Of a stretch of 64,000 nucleotides of DNA, positions 1-42,391 are shown piece after piece. The translations under genes were made by a program, and so were the position numbers. Within the stretch, counting starts at the first letter, position 1, and the number at the start of each line of letters is the position of its first letter. Location: positions 7,447,121 to 7,511,120 of the forward strand of contig NC_066535.1 of NCBI RefSeq assembly GCF_024679095.1. The letters are read 5' to 3'. This DNA is from Eriocheir sinensis. Taxonomy: Eukaryota; Arthropoda; Malacostraca; Decapoda; Varunidae. Under the pieces are notes generated by a model. That model saw nothing but the letters and a program-made list of their open reading frames with translations, ran no database searches and was not told the origin of the DNA.

Positions 1-29076
<29,076 letters not shown>

Positions 29077-29497
29077 TTTTTGGCCCAAGGCCACAATACC
29101 GGCGCGCATCCGCCCGCCCTGCTACTACACGCTGTGATTCCCAAGTGATTCCTGATACGCTATAAGTGCAATGGTTAGTGTCTTTAGATGCCCGTATTTG
29201 TATTGCCGATAAAATTGCGTTGACTGTTAAAAATTAAGCGTCATGGCAACAAAGAGAAGTGTGTTCATGGGCTTTTAGTGATGCTGTCCTCAACTGGCAG
29301 ACGCCGACCCGCCGACCACCGACCATCGACCTGGTCTGGTGGCTCCAGTGCTCCATAGACTTCCGCTGTGTTAAGTGTTACTGGGTCGGGCTCATCCTCG
29401 ACTCACCTTTTGTGAAATGGTTCACTTCAGTTCTTCCAGCCTCATGCCGCGGCGAGTCAAACGACGTCTACTTACATTATTTTGTACCTCAACTATG

Positions 29498-30414
<917 letters not shown>

Positions 30415-30756
30415 TACTCATCATTTTGCTTTACGAACTTCTCCCCTAACGAACACAAAAACTTACTTTGGTTCATCCCAACGCAGAACAATTACATTGT
30501 ATATCTTACGCAGCCTCAGGTGTTCCACTTAGACATCCATTTCCTCCAATAAAAGGTTTCCATGAGCTGGTCCGCTGCGCAGTTTTTTAATGGTGCCTTT
30601 CCATCATAATATAATTATAGTGGTGTGGTGGTGCTGCTATTGCCACCTCAACTGATACTAGTGTGGTGATTGTGATGGTGCTCGGGGAAGTATATTATGA
30701 ATTAATATGCTCAAATGTGCAAGTATTAGTTTTATTGTTATTATCATTATTATTCC

Positions 30757-30866
<110 letters not shown>

Positions 30867-31019
30867 TAGTAGTTGCTGTTGTTATTGTTGTTGCTGATGT
30901 ATCATTAGTGGATACATTAAAACATGTACAAATGGGCCTCCCCATGGGCCGCCTCCTAATAAACAACCTCAGCTGTAGGCACAATGGCTGCAGAGTCGCA
31001 GAGTTAAGTGAGTCTGGAT

Positions 31020-31990
31020 AAATGACATCACTATAATTATCTGTTCACGAAAAATAGCAACATAAAAGACGGAAGGAACTGCCGACCATCGTTCATCACC
31101 GTCTACCCGTCAAGCACATCAGGACCGTGTGCCTATCAAAGAAAATGGCTGTCAACGCTAACTAAGCCAATCTTCAGCCTCAAGGAAATTATATCGTCTG
31201 ATTTGGTTTCAGTAAACAAAAATAATAATTCGTATAGTCCGCCTCGTATTCAGTGAAACTCAATTCCTGTGTTTGGTTACGTAATTCATAGTTTTCAAGT
31301 GAAGTCAAGAGAGGATGACCGATGACGCAAGGTTAGATAAACAGGAAGGTACAGCTGCCACACGCCGCAGCGCAGTCACCGCCTCTTTAAGAGCCCATGA
31401 ACAGCCACAGGGCGTCGAGTAGGTTTGGTGAGTCGGTGAGCAGGGCAGGTGTGTATTGTGTTGTTGTTGTGGCCGGCAGTGGTAGCCGGCCATCACCAGA
31501 CCCCTACTGAGGGAGGGCACGAGGGCACCGTGGAGGCTTGTGGCGGCGTGTGGCAAGTGAAGCGCATGACGACTCATCGCAACGCACAGCACAGCCTCTG
31601 CACAGGGCACATCACAGCACAGCGGCCCACAGTATAGCGGGTGGAGGACGCTGTCACCGCTGCACACGACTGGGAGCCAAAGGACACTACGCAGGTATGT
31701 ACATGCGTGTAAAGTGTACAGGTATGTACACTTTACTCTCTACGGATGCTGACGTGATAGAGAGCGCAGGGAAGAGGGTCATTCACGTGCAAGGTGAGGA
31801 GGTGTGTGGTAGCTGCCGACAGGACGGTGGCTGTGCAGGTAGCCTGATGCAATGGGTGTCCATGGCTGTCAGGACTACAATAACACAGGCTACATGCTGT
31901 TTGTGCGCGTCGTGTTTGAAATATAAAACACGTTAATTTACATCGTCTAGTTCGGAAATCAGGGAGGACCACACGCTACCACTGATTCAT
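31020..31990. other. Unassigned sequence; possible 5' exon region
   Basis: No coding region was recognised. CAG-GTATGT at about 31690-31697 is a good donor and could end a noncoding first exon for the gene at 36,646, but no TATA/initiator pair was found. Confidence 0.2.
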
Positions 31991-32152
31991 GTTGAATTTA
32001 TTTTCACACAGCCCTGAAATTTCCAGAAGCGTTTCTTGGAAATTTGCGAAAAGGCCGCGGATGGCACAGTGGTGCGGCAGCGATGGCAATATAGATTTTA
32101 CAGCTTTTGTAGCAGCGGCGACTATGAGATTGACCAAAGGAGAATCAGAATC

Positions 32153-32200
32153 CTCAGACGTCATTCGGACGTCTGAGCTTCTTTTGATAAAAAGAAGCTC
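32153..32200. other. Two overlapping perfect hairpins
   Basis: CTCAGACGTC (32153-32162) pairs with GACGTCTGAG (32168-32177) over a 5-nt loop. GAGCTTCTTTT (32175-32185) pairs with 32190-32200 over a 4-nt loop. The two share GAG. Confidence 0.7.
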
Positions 32201-32231
32201 CTTGTTAGGAGCATGGCAATTATTGTGTCAA

Positions 32232-32415
32232 AGGACAGCGAAGGAAGGCTTACAGGTGTCCTGTGTGCTGTAAATCTTTCCCTAAACGGAAGGATGACGG
32301 GCTGTGCGGTGGGATTCATTGGCTTGCAGGGTTTGACAAGGGCGTGGTGTTGTTGGTAATCCGGCCACAGCTGGTGGACGAGGAGCATAACGTTATGAAG
32401 AGGCGGAAGAAACCC
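32232..32415 (+). other. Possible exon or zinc-finger relic
   Basis: One frame reads RRKAYRCPVCCKSFPKRKDD, like the start of a C2H2 finger, then GFDKGVVLLVIRPQLVDEEH to a consensus donor GTAAGT at 32416. The expected His pair is missing and stops lie upstream. Coding status is unproven. Confidence 0.2.
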
Positions 32416-32500
32416 TGTAAGTTCTCTGGTTTGGAAAACCTCATTGCATACAAAGCACAGCAACATTTTGCTACATCACAACAGATTTCCATCTCGTTTT

Positions 32501-32630
<130 letters not shown>

Positions 32631-33559
32631 TGTGTGCGCATTATTCATCCACAACTTTCCTTGTAAGAGGCACGTGGGGGTGACGCTCAATGAGGTGCGT
32701 CCCCCTCTTCCCCACCCTTACTCCCTAGGCCCCCCGAGACAACGACGCAAAGGGTGCCACTCAAGAGAGTTATTATCGCCAGTCTCCAAGTTTGGCTTTT
32801 AATGTCTTTATGATTGTCTGCCTGTCCATCTGAGTGTCACCAAACTATCCATCAAATTGGATTGACATCTTGTCACCAATATCCTTAGAATATCAAGCTG
32901 ATTAAACTTTAGCAATAATTCAACAAAAAACTACTGATTGATGGCCAATAAATTACAAAAGTTGGCTGAATGGGTGACTTAGAGCGTCTTTTGTGAAAAA
33001 CACGTCCGTGCATTGAGGACAGAGCAGAGGAGGACTGTGAGTGCTTACATAAATGCACCGGTGCTTCTCGGGGCAGGTCTGACTCCTTCACGGCAAGCTA
33101 GGAAAAAAGTTAGTGATTGAAGGCGGCCATCTTCAAGATCAAATTTTGGCCAACATGGCGGCGATGCGAATTCTCTGAAATAAAATTCATTTCATTGTTA
33201 ACTTTTATGGTAAAGGAACAGACCAATGATTAAACCCATATATGTTTTCCTCTGAAATAACAGTAGATGACCGCAAAATGATCATACGTACTTTGAGAGG
33301 TGCCTTAGTGGGACACAACGCTCCTTCGATTACTTTGAAGTTCAGGCGAACGAATATTTGTGTATCTTGAAAATAGTATTAAAACTCCTACTGCGGCTTT
33401 TTTCCATATGCATTTCCTCTTGACAGTAGTATGCGATATGTGCCTCCCGTTGTCTGGTAGGTATAATAGGTATTTATTGCGAAGTAGCAACCCAGTGATG
33501 ACTGTCACAACCCACTGGTGAACCCGGATCCTCGCCTACTCTTCACGCACCTCGCATAT

Positions 33560-33765
33560 TCTTAAACGTGCCGGGCTTCCTTTACGACTATTCTCCAAGA
33601 CCACAGAGGAGATTAACCGGGTTTCCATGGGTGATTTTCCTGTTCAAGGTGTAGAAATCGTGTAAAACTATCATTAGAATCGCAAAACAGTCCATGGAAA
33701 CCTCAGGAACTTTTACGAGAGGCCTTTCAAAAAGTCAAATAGAGGTGCCGCTACCTTTAAGAATA
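33560..33765 (+). mobile_element. MITE family 'CCCGTATTCTCA' copy, diverged
   Basis: Contains CCAAGACCACAGAGGAGATT, TTTCCATGGGTGATTTTCCT and ends near AAGAATACGGGC, in the order of the other copies. Confidence 0.45.
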
Positions 33766-33982
33766 CGGGCTTCAGACTCAGTGGCGATGTACTGCGTCAC
33801 CTCCACTCGCCTGCTCTTCACGCAGCTCGTTGACGTTATGTTTAGACTCGGGAGCGATTTACTGCATCGGCTCCACCCACTTCCGCCGCTACTGTTGTGG
33901 TACTACTGATGAATATCTGACGAAGGCCGGGGAACGTTCCGAAGCGGGGATTGTGTGTGTGTGTGTGTGTATGTGTGTGTGT

Positions 33983-34240
33983 AATTTACCACGGCCTGAT
34001 CACGTGTAGGACTCGTAATCGCCAGCAGGTACCCTCCCGACATGAGCAAGTGCTCTTTATCGTCGATCTCTGGGTACTACCTGGACCTCACACACCACAC
34101 ACCCCATTCCCCTTGCTCAAGGGGGAACAGTAACCACTCCTAGTCAACGGAAAGAAATCGGCCAGAGCGGGCTCGAACCGCCGCTCTGTCAGGCCGTGAA
34201 GCCTGGCAGCGCAGCGCTCTAACCAGTTCCGCCACGGAGT
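33983..34240 (-). mobile_element. tRNA-derived SINE, family 2, in a TG tract
   Basis: The minus strand starts with a tRNA-like head, CTCCGTGGCGGAACTGGTTA, then GCGGTTCGAGCCCGC (B box), followed by an unrelated body of about 170 bp. Both flanks carry the same interrupted TG run, (TG)n-TATG-(TG)n, a probable target-site duplication of about 20 bp. It is not a tRNA gene, because the body continues and the acceptor arms do not pair. Confidence 0.65.
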
Positions 34241-34378
34241 GGTGTGTGTGTGTGTGTATGTGTGTGTGGCGTGCTTTCTGCGTGCCTTAGTTCATCGGTC
34301 GAATAAAGTGTTAAGTATATGTAATAATAGTGAGTGGTATGTTATTTTTTCTCCATGGTTGTCTTTCAGTAGGTGAGT

Positions 34379-34381
<3 letters not shown>

Positions 34382-34416
<35 letters not shown>
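34382..34416 (+). repeat. GA microsatellite
   Basis: Short GA run, with GGA-rich sequence at 34550-34620. 34640-35050 shows nothing recognised. Confidence 0.9.
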
Positions 34417-34418
<2 letters not shown>

Positions 34419-35055
34419 GGCGGAAACGAGAACTTTCACAATACATAAACACAGGCGGAGAGGCGGGAAAACCAGATAGAGTCGCCACACGGAATTAGCC
34501 GTTGAAAGATATTTACTGTCCCTTTCCTGTTGGGCGAGACAAAACACGAGGAGGAAGAGGGAGTGGAGGAGGAGGAGGAGAAAGAGGAGGAGGAGGAAGG
34601 GGAAGGGGAAGGGGTGTTGGTAATGAGTGCCGCCTCTCATCGCCATAAAAAAGATTCATCACATCACCTTTATAGAGTACACAGATGCGGTTAATGGACG
34701 CTTCTGTATAATGAACTCGCTTTAGTTAAACATACCGCGGAGCTACGGTGTGTTTGTTTTTGTACTCGCATTATTCCAGTCAGTCATTTGGAATTACTGA
34801 AAAAATCTGATCAATAATATAAAAATAAAACGTTGCCCAAGTGAAGTTCGAATACCAAACTTTTCTTGTTACTTTTTTTTGGGGGGGTGGATTTTCAACT
34901 CTGTAGTTCTGCTCAGTTGTTCAGAGTTCTTGTTTTACTGATATGTATACGAATTCCAGTGGTATTATTGTAATGGTGGGCATTCCTCGTTCTATTTAGT
35001 GAACCCCCATGACCCCCTCGCGGGCTCCGTGAAGGGCTCCCTGATGTAGTCTTAG

Positions 35056-35300
35056 GCACATATTCACAAAATGTTCTGTGTATACACGCCCACGTTCGAT
35101 AGGAGCCTTCGTATAGGTTGTGAAGGTTATTTCCATGGGTATACGAGCCTAGTTATTGTCTGACGAGATTTCTGCACCATAAACGTGAAAACACTCGTGA
35201 GAACCCGACTAATCTCCTCTGTGGCCGTTGAAAATATTTGTTGTGAGAACCGAAAGAGTTATTATTCCGAGCATAACAAAAGCATCTGAGAATAAGGGCC
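35056..35300 (-). mobile_element. MITE family 'CCCGTATTCTCA' copy, antisense
   Basis: Contains ACCATAAACGTGAAAACACT, CTCGTGAGAACCCGACTAAT and GAAAATATTTGTTGTGAGAA, the reverse complement of the family body; ends near TGAGAATAAGGGC. Confidence 0.5.
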
Positions 35301-35519
35301 TTAGTATCCTTCATGCCTTCAGTACAGTGCCTTGCGGGTAGTGTGGCTGCTACGTCAGTTGTTGTGTGGCCTTGGGGGGTGGAGAGGTGGGGTTGATACG
35401 TGCCGCCGGGCGTTGACAGTCACGCTTCCTGCTCTCAACACTTAAAGGCTGCCTCGGGGCTTGTCCTTGGCGCCCTTTTTTTAGCCCGTAACCCTTCCTT
35501 CCTTGCACCTTTTCTTTCA

Positions 35520-36230
35520 GGCCCAGCACAGCCACGACAATCAAGGGGCACTTAAGTATTCTCATGGAGAGTCTGGATAAGTCGTGAATAATAGGAACAG
35601 GCTTGACAGTCAGTTAGATTTATGGATAGAGAAAATAGGTGATGTCAGGCTTACACGAACTACCCCCATTAGACCGAGTGACCTATTGCAGATTAGTTAT
35701 GGTTTTATTCATTGAGCCTGTTATGCTTCCCTCTCCATAAGTCACGGAGGATTCGGAGGATTTTTTTTTTTTTTTTTTTTTTTCATGGAGACTCGAGAAG
35801 GGTGTTTAAGTCTGTTCCTTTGTTGTCCTTGTCGTTTTTCCTTCCTACCTTCCTAATTTCCTTCCATCCCGTACTTTTATCCTTCATCAGGCACAAAAGA
35901 CACCCAAAGATGGTTCGAGTATTCTAATGGAATGTATTTATTTGTTTATTTGTTGTTTTCGTCGTTTTTCTTTTCTTCTACTTATTTTTCCGCCAGCAGA
36001 TCAGACACTCATGACAGTCACGAAGTATTCAGAAATTAATATATTCTTTCACGGAGAGGCTCGAAGGTTATGTATTTATTTCGGCGCCAAGCAGGATGTG
36101 AAAATAAACACCATGGCCTGACTCGAGGCATGAAAAAGAGCAGATTCATTCGAGATAAGCACGTCGCTAGTCTCCAGTCACGCACCAAAAGACTTTTTAT
36201 TCCTGCTCGTTCCCTTCCCGTAGGCAGCAA
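35520..36230 (+). repeat. Three diverged units of about 180-200 bp
   Basis: Each has CA-GACA--CA-G, AGTATTCT-ATGGA and CATGGAGA-TCGAGAAGG-like blocks; T-run 35761-35783. 36240-36640 is unassigned. Confidence 0.35.
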
Positions 36231-36652
36231 TCAAGGGAGGTAAGGGGGCCGGGGAGACGGGAAGGGGGACGCTGCTGAGGGTGATGCTAAAGGTGCTTAC
36301 TGAGGCCTAATGGAGAACACGGTGGAAGTAGTAAGATGTGGACTTGGAAGCTGTAGAATTAGATGCATTTTTTTTTTTAACTCAGACATTACGTTAGCTA
36401 GGAATTAAACAACTATTGGCATCGTTAGGGATTTTTTATATCTTTATCAAATGTATAAATCTGTCTGTCTATCCTACCTCCTTTATACTTCCTAGTTGCA
36501 CAACAAGCAGCAGTGAAATTATTAGTAAAGGTACACAAAAAAATATAGCTTTAATCTAGACACCCAGGAAATAAGGAGATGGAGACAGAAAAAAAATGAC
36601 AAGCAAGTAGGCAAATTGATCGCAAACAATCTTTACTTTTTTCAGATTCGTA

Positions 36653-37495
36653 ATGGACGACGAAGGGTTTCCTTTGCTGCAGCCCGGCGCGAGGCTCCAG
36701 CCCGTCGTTGAGCGGCCGGACACTGTGGATCAGGAGTCCGGGGAGGCGACAGGACGCAAAGTGGTAGTGCTCAGGAATCCTCGACTCAACGCCACACACT
36801 CTGGATTGCGCTTCCGCCGCCACGCTTTGTATCCTTCCTCCCTCTTCCAGCCCAGTCCAAGACTCTCCCAGCGCCTCACGTTTCATCAGGAGTTTGGTCG
36901 AGTACCCCCGCTCTGGAGTGAAGAAAATGCCATCTTTGCCAGACCTCTGTACCGGCTACACAGCGATCAAAAAACAGAATCAGGTGGAGCCGTGTCCAAA
37001 GTGCCTTTCAGAGTCCCGCAAGTTCGCCCGGAAGTGACGCCACAGAAAATTAATGAAGTTACCATCACCATATGGAGAGAGTTCTGCCGAGGGCCGCTGG
37101 TGTACGAAGATGTCAGCACGTCCTTTAGAGACCTGAAGGACCAGTGCTTGCTGTGGCCTCACCTGCAAGCCTTGTTCGGCGACTCTGCCGTGCTGGTGCC
37201 CCTGTGTGTCGTGTGGCTGGTGCGCACCCTCCTCGTCATGCTCAAAGTGTTCATTCCGTGGCTTGGTCTCCAGCTGACATATTTTCACTTCCTATACGTC
37301 CACCTCAAGATCCACGTTACGGGAGAGAAGAAAGGCGTGCGCCCTGTATTCATAGGCGAGGCCTGCCAAGGCCCGATGATCTACAGCATCAGGCACCTGT
37401 GTTGTCCCTACTGCAGGTACACCAAGCAGTGCAATATCGCTCTCCGCTACTTTGAAATACTACTTCGAGAAAGACAGGGCATGGCCGCCAGATAG
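36653..37495 (+). CDS. Orphan 280-residue protein, possible membrane segment
   Basis: No family was recognised. The frame is free of low-complexity repeats and has mixed, coding-like codon use. A strong acceptor (ACTTTTTTCAG) ends at 36645, 7 bp before the ATG. The frame stays open to that acceptor, so coding could continue from an upstream exon; ATG 36653 is the simplest start. Residues 1-130 are polar, with many Arg and Pro. Residues about 177-216 (SAVLVPLCVVWLVRTLLVML onward) are hydrophobic, enough for one or two membrane spans. Near the end, LCCPYCRYTKQC carries four Cys and looks like the first half of a C2H2 finger, but the His pair is absent. A donor-like CAG-GTACAC at 37411-37418 could splice away the last 28 residues. 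It converges with the secreted-protein gene on the other strand. Confidence 0.5.
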   Translation: MDDEGFPLLQPGARLQPVVERPDTVDQESGEATGRKVVVLRNPRLNATHSGLRFRRHALYPSSLFQPSPRLSQRLTFHQEFGRVPPLWSEENAIFARPLYRLHSDQKTESGGAVSKVPFRVPQVRPEVTPQKINEVTITIWREFCRGPLVYEDVSTSFRDLKDQCLLWPHLQALFGDSAVLVPLCVVWLVRTLLVMLKVFIPWLGLQLTYFHFLYVHLKIHVTGEKKGVRPVFIGEACQGPMIYSIRHLCCPYCRYTKQCNIALRYFEILLRERQGMAAR

Positions 37496-37929
37496 TGCGA
37501 GGTTCATTGGCGTTTTTGGCTGTACAGACCTTCGTTGTTTGGAGCTCACCGTGGCGTGGGGCTCAGCGGATGTGTTGCGTGACGTGGTGGCGGGAATGTT
37601 CCACGATGACGTAAAGAGGCGGCGGGAGTGTCGCGGCAACACCTCGTGACGCTGAGTGTTGGTCCGGATGTGGAGTGTCGCCGGTCGGAGAAGACCATCA
37701 TTCGTTTCGGACCTCTCGCGTTTATTCAGATAAATAGCGTGATGGTTTCGTGGCTGTGTGGTCACTGCGTCACCTCGGCTTACATTCATGGCAATGAAGC
37801 GGCGGGTGAGGGGCCGAACACCCTGAGGTGCGTGCACAAAGCTGTGCGGCACAATCAAGGCGTGTGGAGAACACTACCCTTGCTAGACAGGAGAAGGGGA
37901 GAGCTGTTCACGCAGGTCTTTTATTGTGA

Positions 37930-38240
<311 letters not shown>

Positions 38241-38430
38241 TATCATCATCACTACGTACTATATCTACACCACTGTACTGATGGCATTGTTGCTGTCGCT
38301 GTCGTTGTGTTCCAGTCAGTTCTTCCAGGCTGACTGTCACCACAAGATTGTTATCTTTCACATTTTCTCATTTTATACATAATCAACCTGGCACAGTTCA
38401 TGGCGTGGGTGTAAAGATAGCAGTGGCTAA

Positions 38431-38640
38431 TGAAAGTTAAAGTTGGAGGCATACGCTATAGCTGCGCGTGGCCTCGGTATTCAACTCCGTCACATGGACC
38501 CTTAAGCCTATGGCGGGTAATAACCCATGACCCAGGGACGCTGGGTCAGTGTGACAGCCGGCTTACTACGGTTTACTTTCCCCAGGTTTCCCCAGGTATC
38601 CATACTCGACCAGGCCGAAAGGGGGGATGTTATAAATAAA
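38431..38640 (+). repeat. Dispersed repeat C, copy 1
   Basis: AAAGTTGGAGGCATACGCTA then TAGCTGCGCGTGGCCTCGG and a body to a TAAATAAATTAAAG tail. The first 90 bp recur at 48681. The A/T tail suggests a SINE, but no clear B box was found. Confidence 0.5.
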
Positions 38641-38991
38641 TTAAAGTTATAAATAATAATATTTTTATCAGATGTATATAATTCACTCGAAAGTGATGAA
38701 TGGAAGAAAGTGGTAGTCTAGCAGTGCAGCGCAGCTCTCTCTGTGAGGCAGTATCGATACACCTTTTTTATTTTATTTTTTACAACAATAACATTATCAA
38801 TCAATCAATCAATGTACTTATCGAGAAAATAATGTTTGTCGCGAGACCACGGTAGTCAACAAAAGCTTAAAATGAAGAAAACAAAATAACTATAGGTAGT
38901 ACTAGTAATCTATGGCAGTGGCTCTCAAACTTTTTTACATTATACCCCCTATTGATTTCTAAGTAATCGCGCCCGCCCCCCATCCCTTGGT

Positions 38992-39440
<449 letters not shown>

Positions 39441-39446
39441 AAAAAA

Positions 39447-39739
<293 letters not shown>

Positions 39740-39820
39740 ATTTATTTTTTAGCAGACGGAATCACGCCCCCCTTGTATCCAGCTCGTGCTCCCCAGTTTG
39801 GGAACCATTGAGCTATGGGT

Positions 39821-40069
39821 TTACCATTTCTCTTTATACACATTTTTCAAGGCGTGGAGGAAGGGATTCAGAAAGGTTCCTGAGTACTGGTGGGTTAATG
39901 TTTTCCCATTCCTCCCTGATCGTCGCTCCCAGCCTCGGAATGCTCGAAATGTCCTTCCTCTCCTTCCTCTGTAAACGCCTATTATAATGGACCAGATTTT
40001 TCCAGTTGGGTCCAGAGGAGAGTTGGGTGGCCAGTCTTCAATAAAGTCTACTTCACAGCATGAAGCCAT
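39821..40069 (-). pseudogene. Tc1/mariner transposase C-terminal relic
   Basis: The 82-codon frame contains DFIEDWPPNSPLDPTGKIWS, the decayed form of the WP-x-SPDLNPIEN-W block that carries the third catalytic acid. Upstream catalytic parts are missing and the block is scrambled. It abuts the hAT-like element. Confidence 0.7.
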
Positions 40070-40122
40070 GGAGGCAACGTTGCATCGCTAACGTTGCCTC
40101 CTTGCCATCTCACTATGTTCGC

Positions 40123-40123
<1 letters not shown>

Positions 40124-40166
<43 letters not shown>
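40124..40166 (+). repeat. Poly(T), about 42 bp
   Basis: Long T-run beside the Tc1 relic. GGAGGCAACGTT at 40070-40081 forms a perfect hairpin with 40090-40101. 40170-41030 has no supported gene. Confidence 0.9.
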
Positions 40167-40167
<1 letters not shown>

Positions 40168-41036
40168 CTCATTTCTGCACACGTCTTGTAACACCCACAT
40201 TCCTTGCTATTTCTTTCAGTGATCTCTCTCACTCTTATCATGAATAAACTGATAAAGGCTTTGTTCCTGTACCGTGTACGTGGATTTGTGTTTACATAAC
40301 AGTGACAAATTTACTCCAATGCAATGCAGAATTTCCTCAGGAAGATGAGTTTTTCTTCAAATCAAATAGTAGTGTCAGGAAATCGAGTAAGAGTGGTGTC
40401 ACGTGTGTGCAGTCGTTGGCTTGGAGCAGTGGCGGTACCAAGGCCGTGTATCCTGAAGTCAGCCTCAGACCCACTCTAGTTAATAATTTGAACTCTATGG
40501 AAAGTACTGCTTCGACAGTTCACCGAGTTAGTCCTTGGGCCAAGACCCAAAATATGGTCGATTGGTACCACCTGGCCGGGCAAGTTTCCAGTCTACGTCG
40601 AAGGTGTATCATGGTTGAGTCCTTGATCTGGCTAATACCAAGAGACTTCATTGGTGGCTTCAGTTTTGATGAGAGGCATGTCATGGGTATTATGTTTGGA
40701 TTGGGAAAGGGTTAATTCCTTATGTAAAAAAAAATAGCTCCTCATAGGCATTATTTTCTGCTATGTCATATTGTGCTTCTGCATCTACACTGTGTTCCCT
40801 AGCCTTTGAACTTGCAGCAGCCTTTCCACGTGTATATGCACGGTAGCGGGACCTATAGTAATGGCCTTCAGCAGCAACAAGTTATCTTCTAGAGATTGCT
40901 GTCCTGATCTGCGCATGCATGTAAGTCCTTGTAAAGGGTAAAGAAATAATGTGATTGAAAGTTATTGTATTTCCTTAACATTTATTTGCAAAGTAAAGTA
41001 ACAAAAATTGTTCTCAAAAGAGAGGAAACCAACAAC

Positions 41037-41042
41037 TTTATT
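41037..41042 (-). terminator. Polyadenylation signal AATAAA
   Basis: TTTATT on + reads AATAAA on -, about 235 nt after the stop of the secreted-protein gene. A second one lies at 40981-40986. Confidence 0.5.
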
Positions 41043-41273
41043 TTGTCGTGGACTTAATGCCCCGCACTATGATAACAAAGTAGCTTTAGACGAGTGTAAT
41101 ATTCATCTAACCTTTTTACAATGTAACTCACCTTGATTATAAATACATATCCTCGATATCACATACGTAGAATATTCTGTCTCCCTTCATCTGTTAACTA
41201 TGCATCAGTTGGAGGCATCGGCAGAGATGGCGTATTTCTGTGGTTGCATCAGGGTCGAAACCAGCCCTTTGAA

Positions 41274-42332
41274 TCAGTGTGGCGCGGTGGCGCCGGCCAG
41301 GATGTTGATGCCCAGCTGGTCGTGTTGGTGAGGCCTGAGGGCACGGACGCCCGTAGCGAGGTACACCGTGACGTCCCGCACTTTGCCGCTGCTGCTACCT
41401 GGGATGATGGACTTTGTCTTGTGGTCGGGCATAATAATGATGTAATGACCATCCTGCTGACCTGCGCCAAGCGATGGTAGTCTGTACATTACCGGCATGT
41501 GCCTGAATAGCCCTGGATTTGCTTGGCCGGACTGAACTTTCCCCTCAGAAGAATTTAAAGTATTTCCCGTTACTGCCAATGGTTTTTGGATGCTCGAGGC
41601 AACAACCAATGGGTCTTCAGACGCCCCAGCTGCAAAACTAGTTTCTTGAGGCACTCCCGACACGTGAGCTGCCACTGGCACCCCTCCGAGAGGGGCAGGA
41701 GCAGCTGCTGTTTCGGGAGCCGCGAATAGAGGAGGCGTAGAAAGAACCGGCCTACTCTCGTCGACAAATGGATTAGTGACAGGGGCTGAAGAAAGACTTG
41801 GCTCCGGAGCGACCACGGCCACTGGCTCTCCAGAACCAAGGTCGACGGCGGGCGATGCCAAGGCTGGAGAGGCGGAGATAGTCTGTGTGAGTCCGACTGT
41901 GTTCTGCCCTTGACTATTGAGGGGGTCAGCCAGCAATGGGTCGGGCTGGCTAATCGGGTAGTTTCCGTTGTTGGCGTTGTGGTGGTTTCCAAACTGTAGC
42001 TCGGCAGCCTGTTTGCTGCCTTGCTGGCCGTTGAGAAGCTTGATGTACAGTGGCAGGGTGGAGGGTGCCACAGCCATCCTTTGCCCGGCATAAAAGGCCT
42101 CAGTTGGATCTTGAGGGATGTTAGGAGGGAGTCGCCTTGCGTGGGAAGCAGATGTCGGGGCATACCGGAGGCCACTCGCCGGCAGCTGTGCCTTGCCAGA
42201 CACTTCCGCTAGAAGGCACCACAGCCAAGCCTGCACCGTCGTCAGACAGAGAATCACACATTAGTAAATGAAGGTATTACACTAAGAGATATCCAAAAAA
42301 ATTCTATTGATGCGTCTATTTGTTTGTTTGTT

Positions 42333-42391
<59 letters not shown>

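Noticed and set aside
40302..40715. 137-codon open frame on +
   Set aside because: It begins at GTG with no ATG until deep inside, shows no recognisable domain, and has no supporting promoter or splice sites.
42231..42257. Start of the secreted protein at 42257
   Set aside because: The codon is GTG and lies in the intron; the splice from 45150 gives a true ATG and a proper signal peptide.
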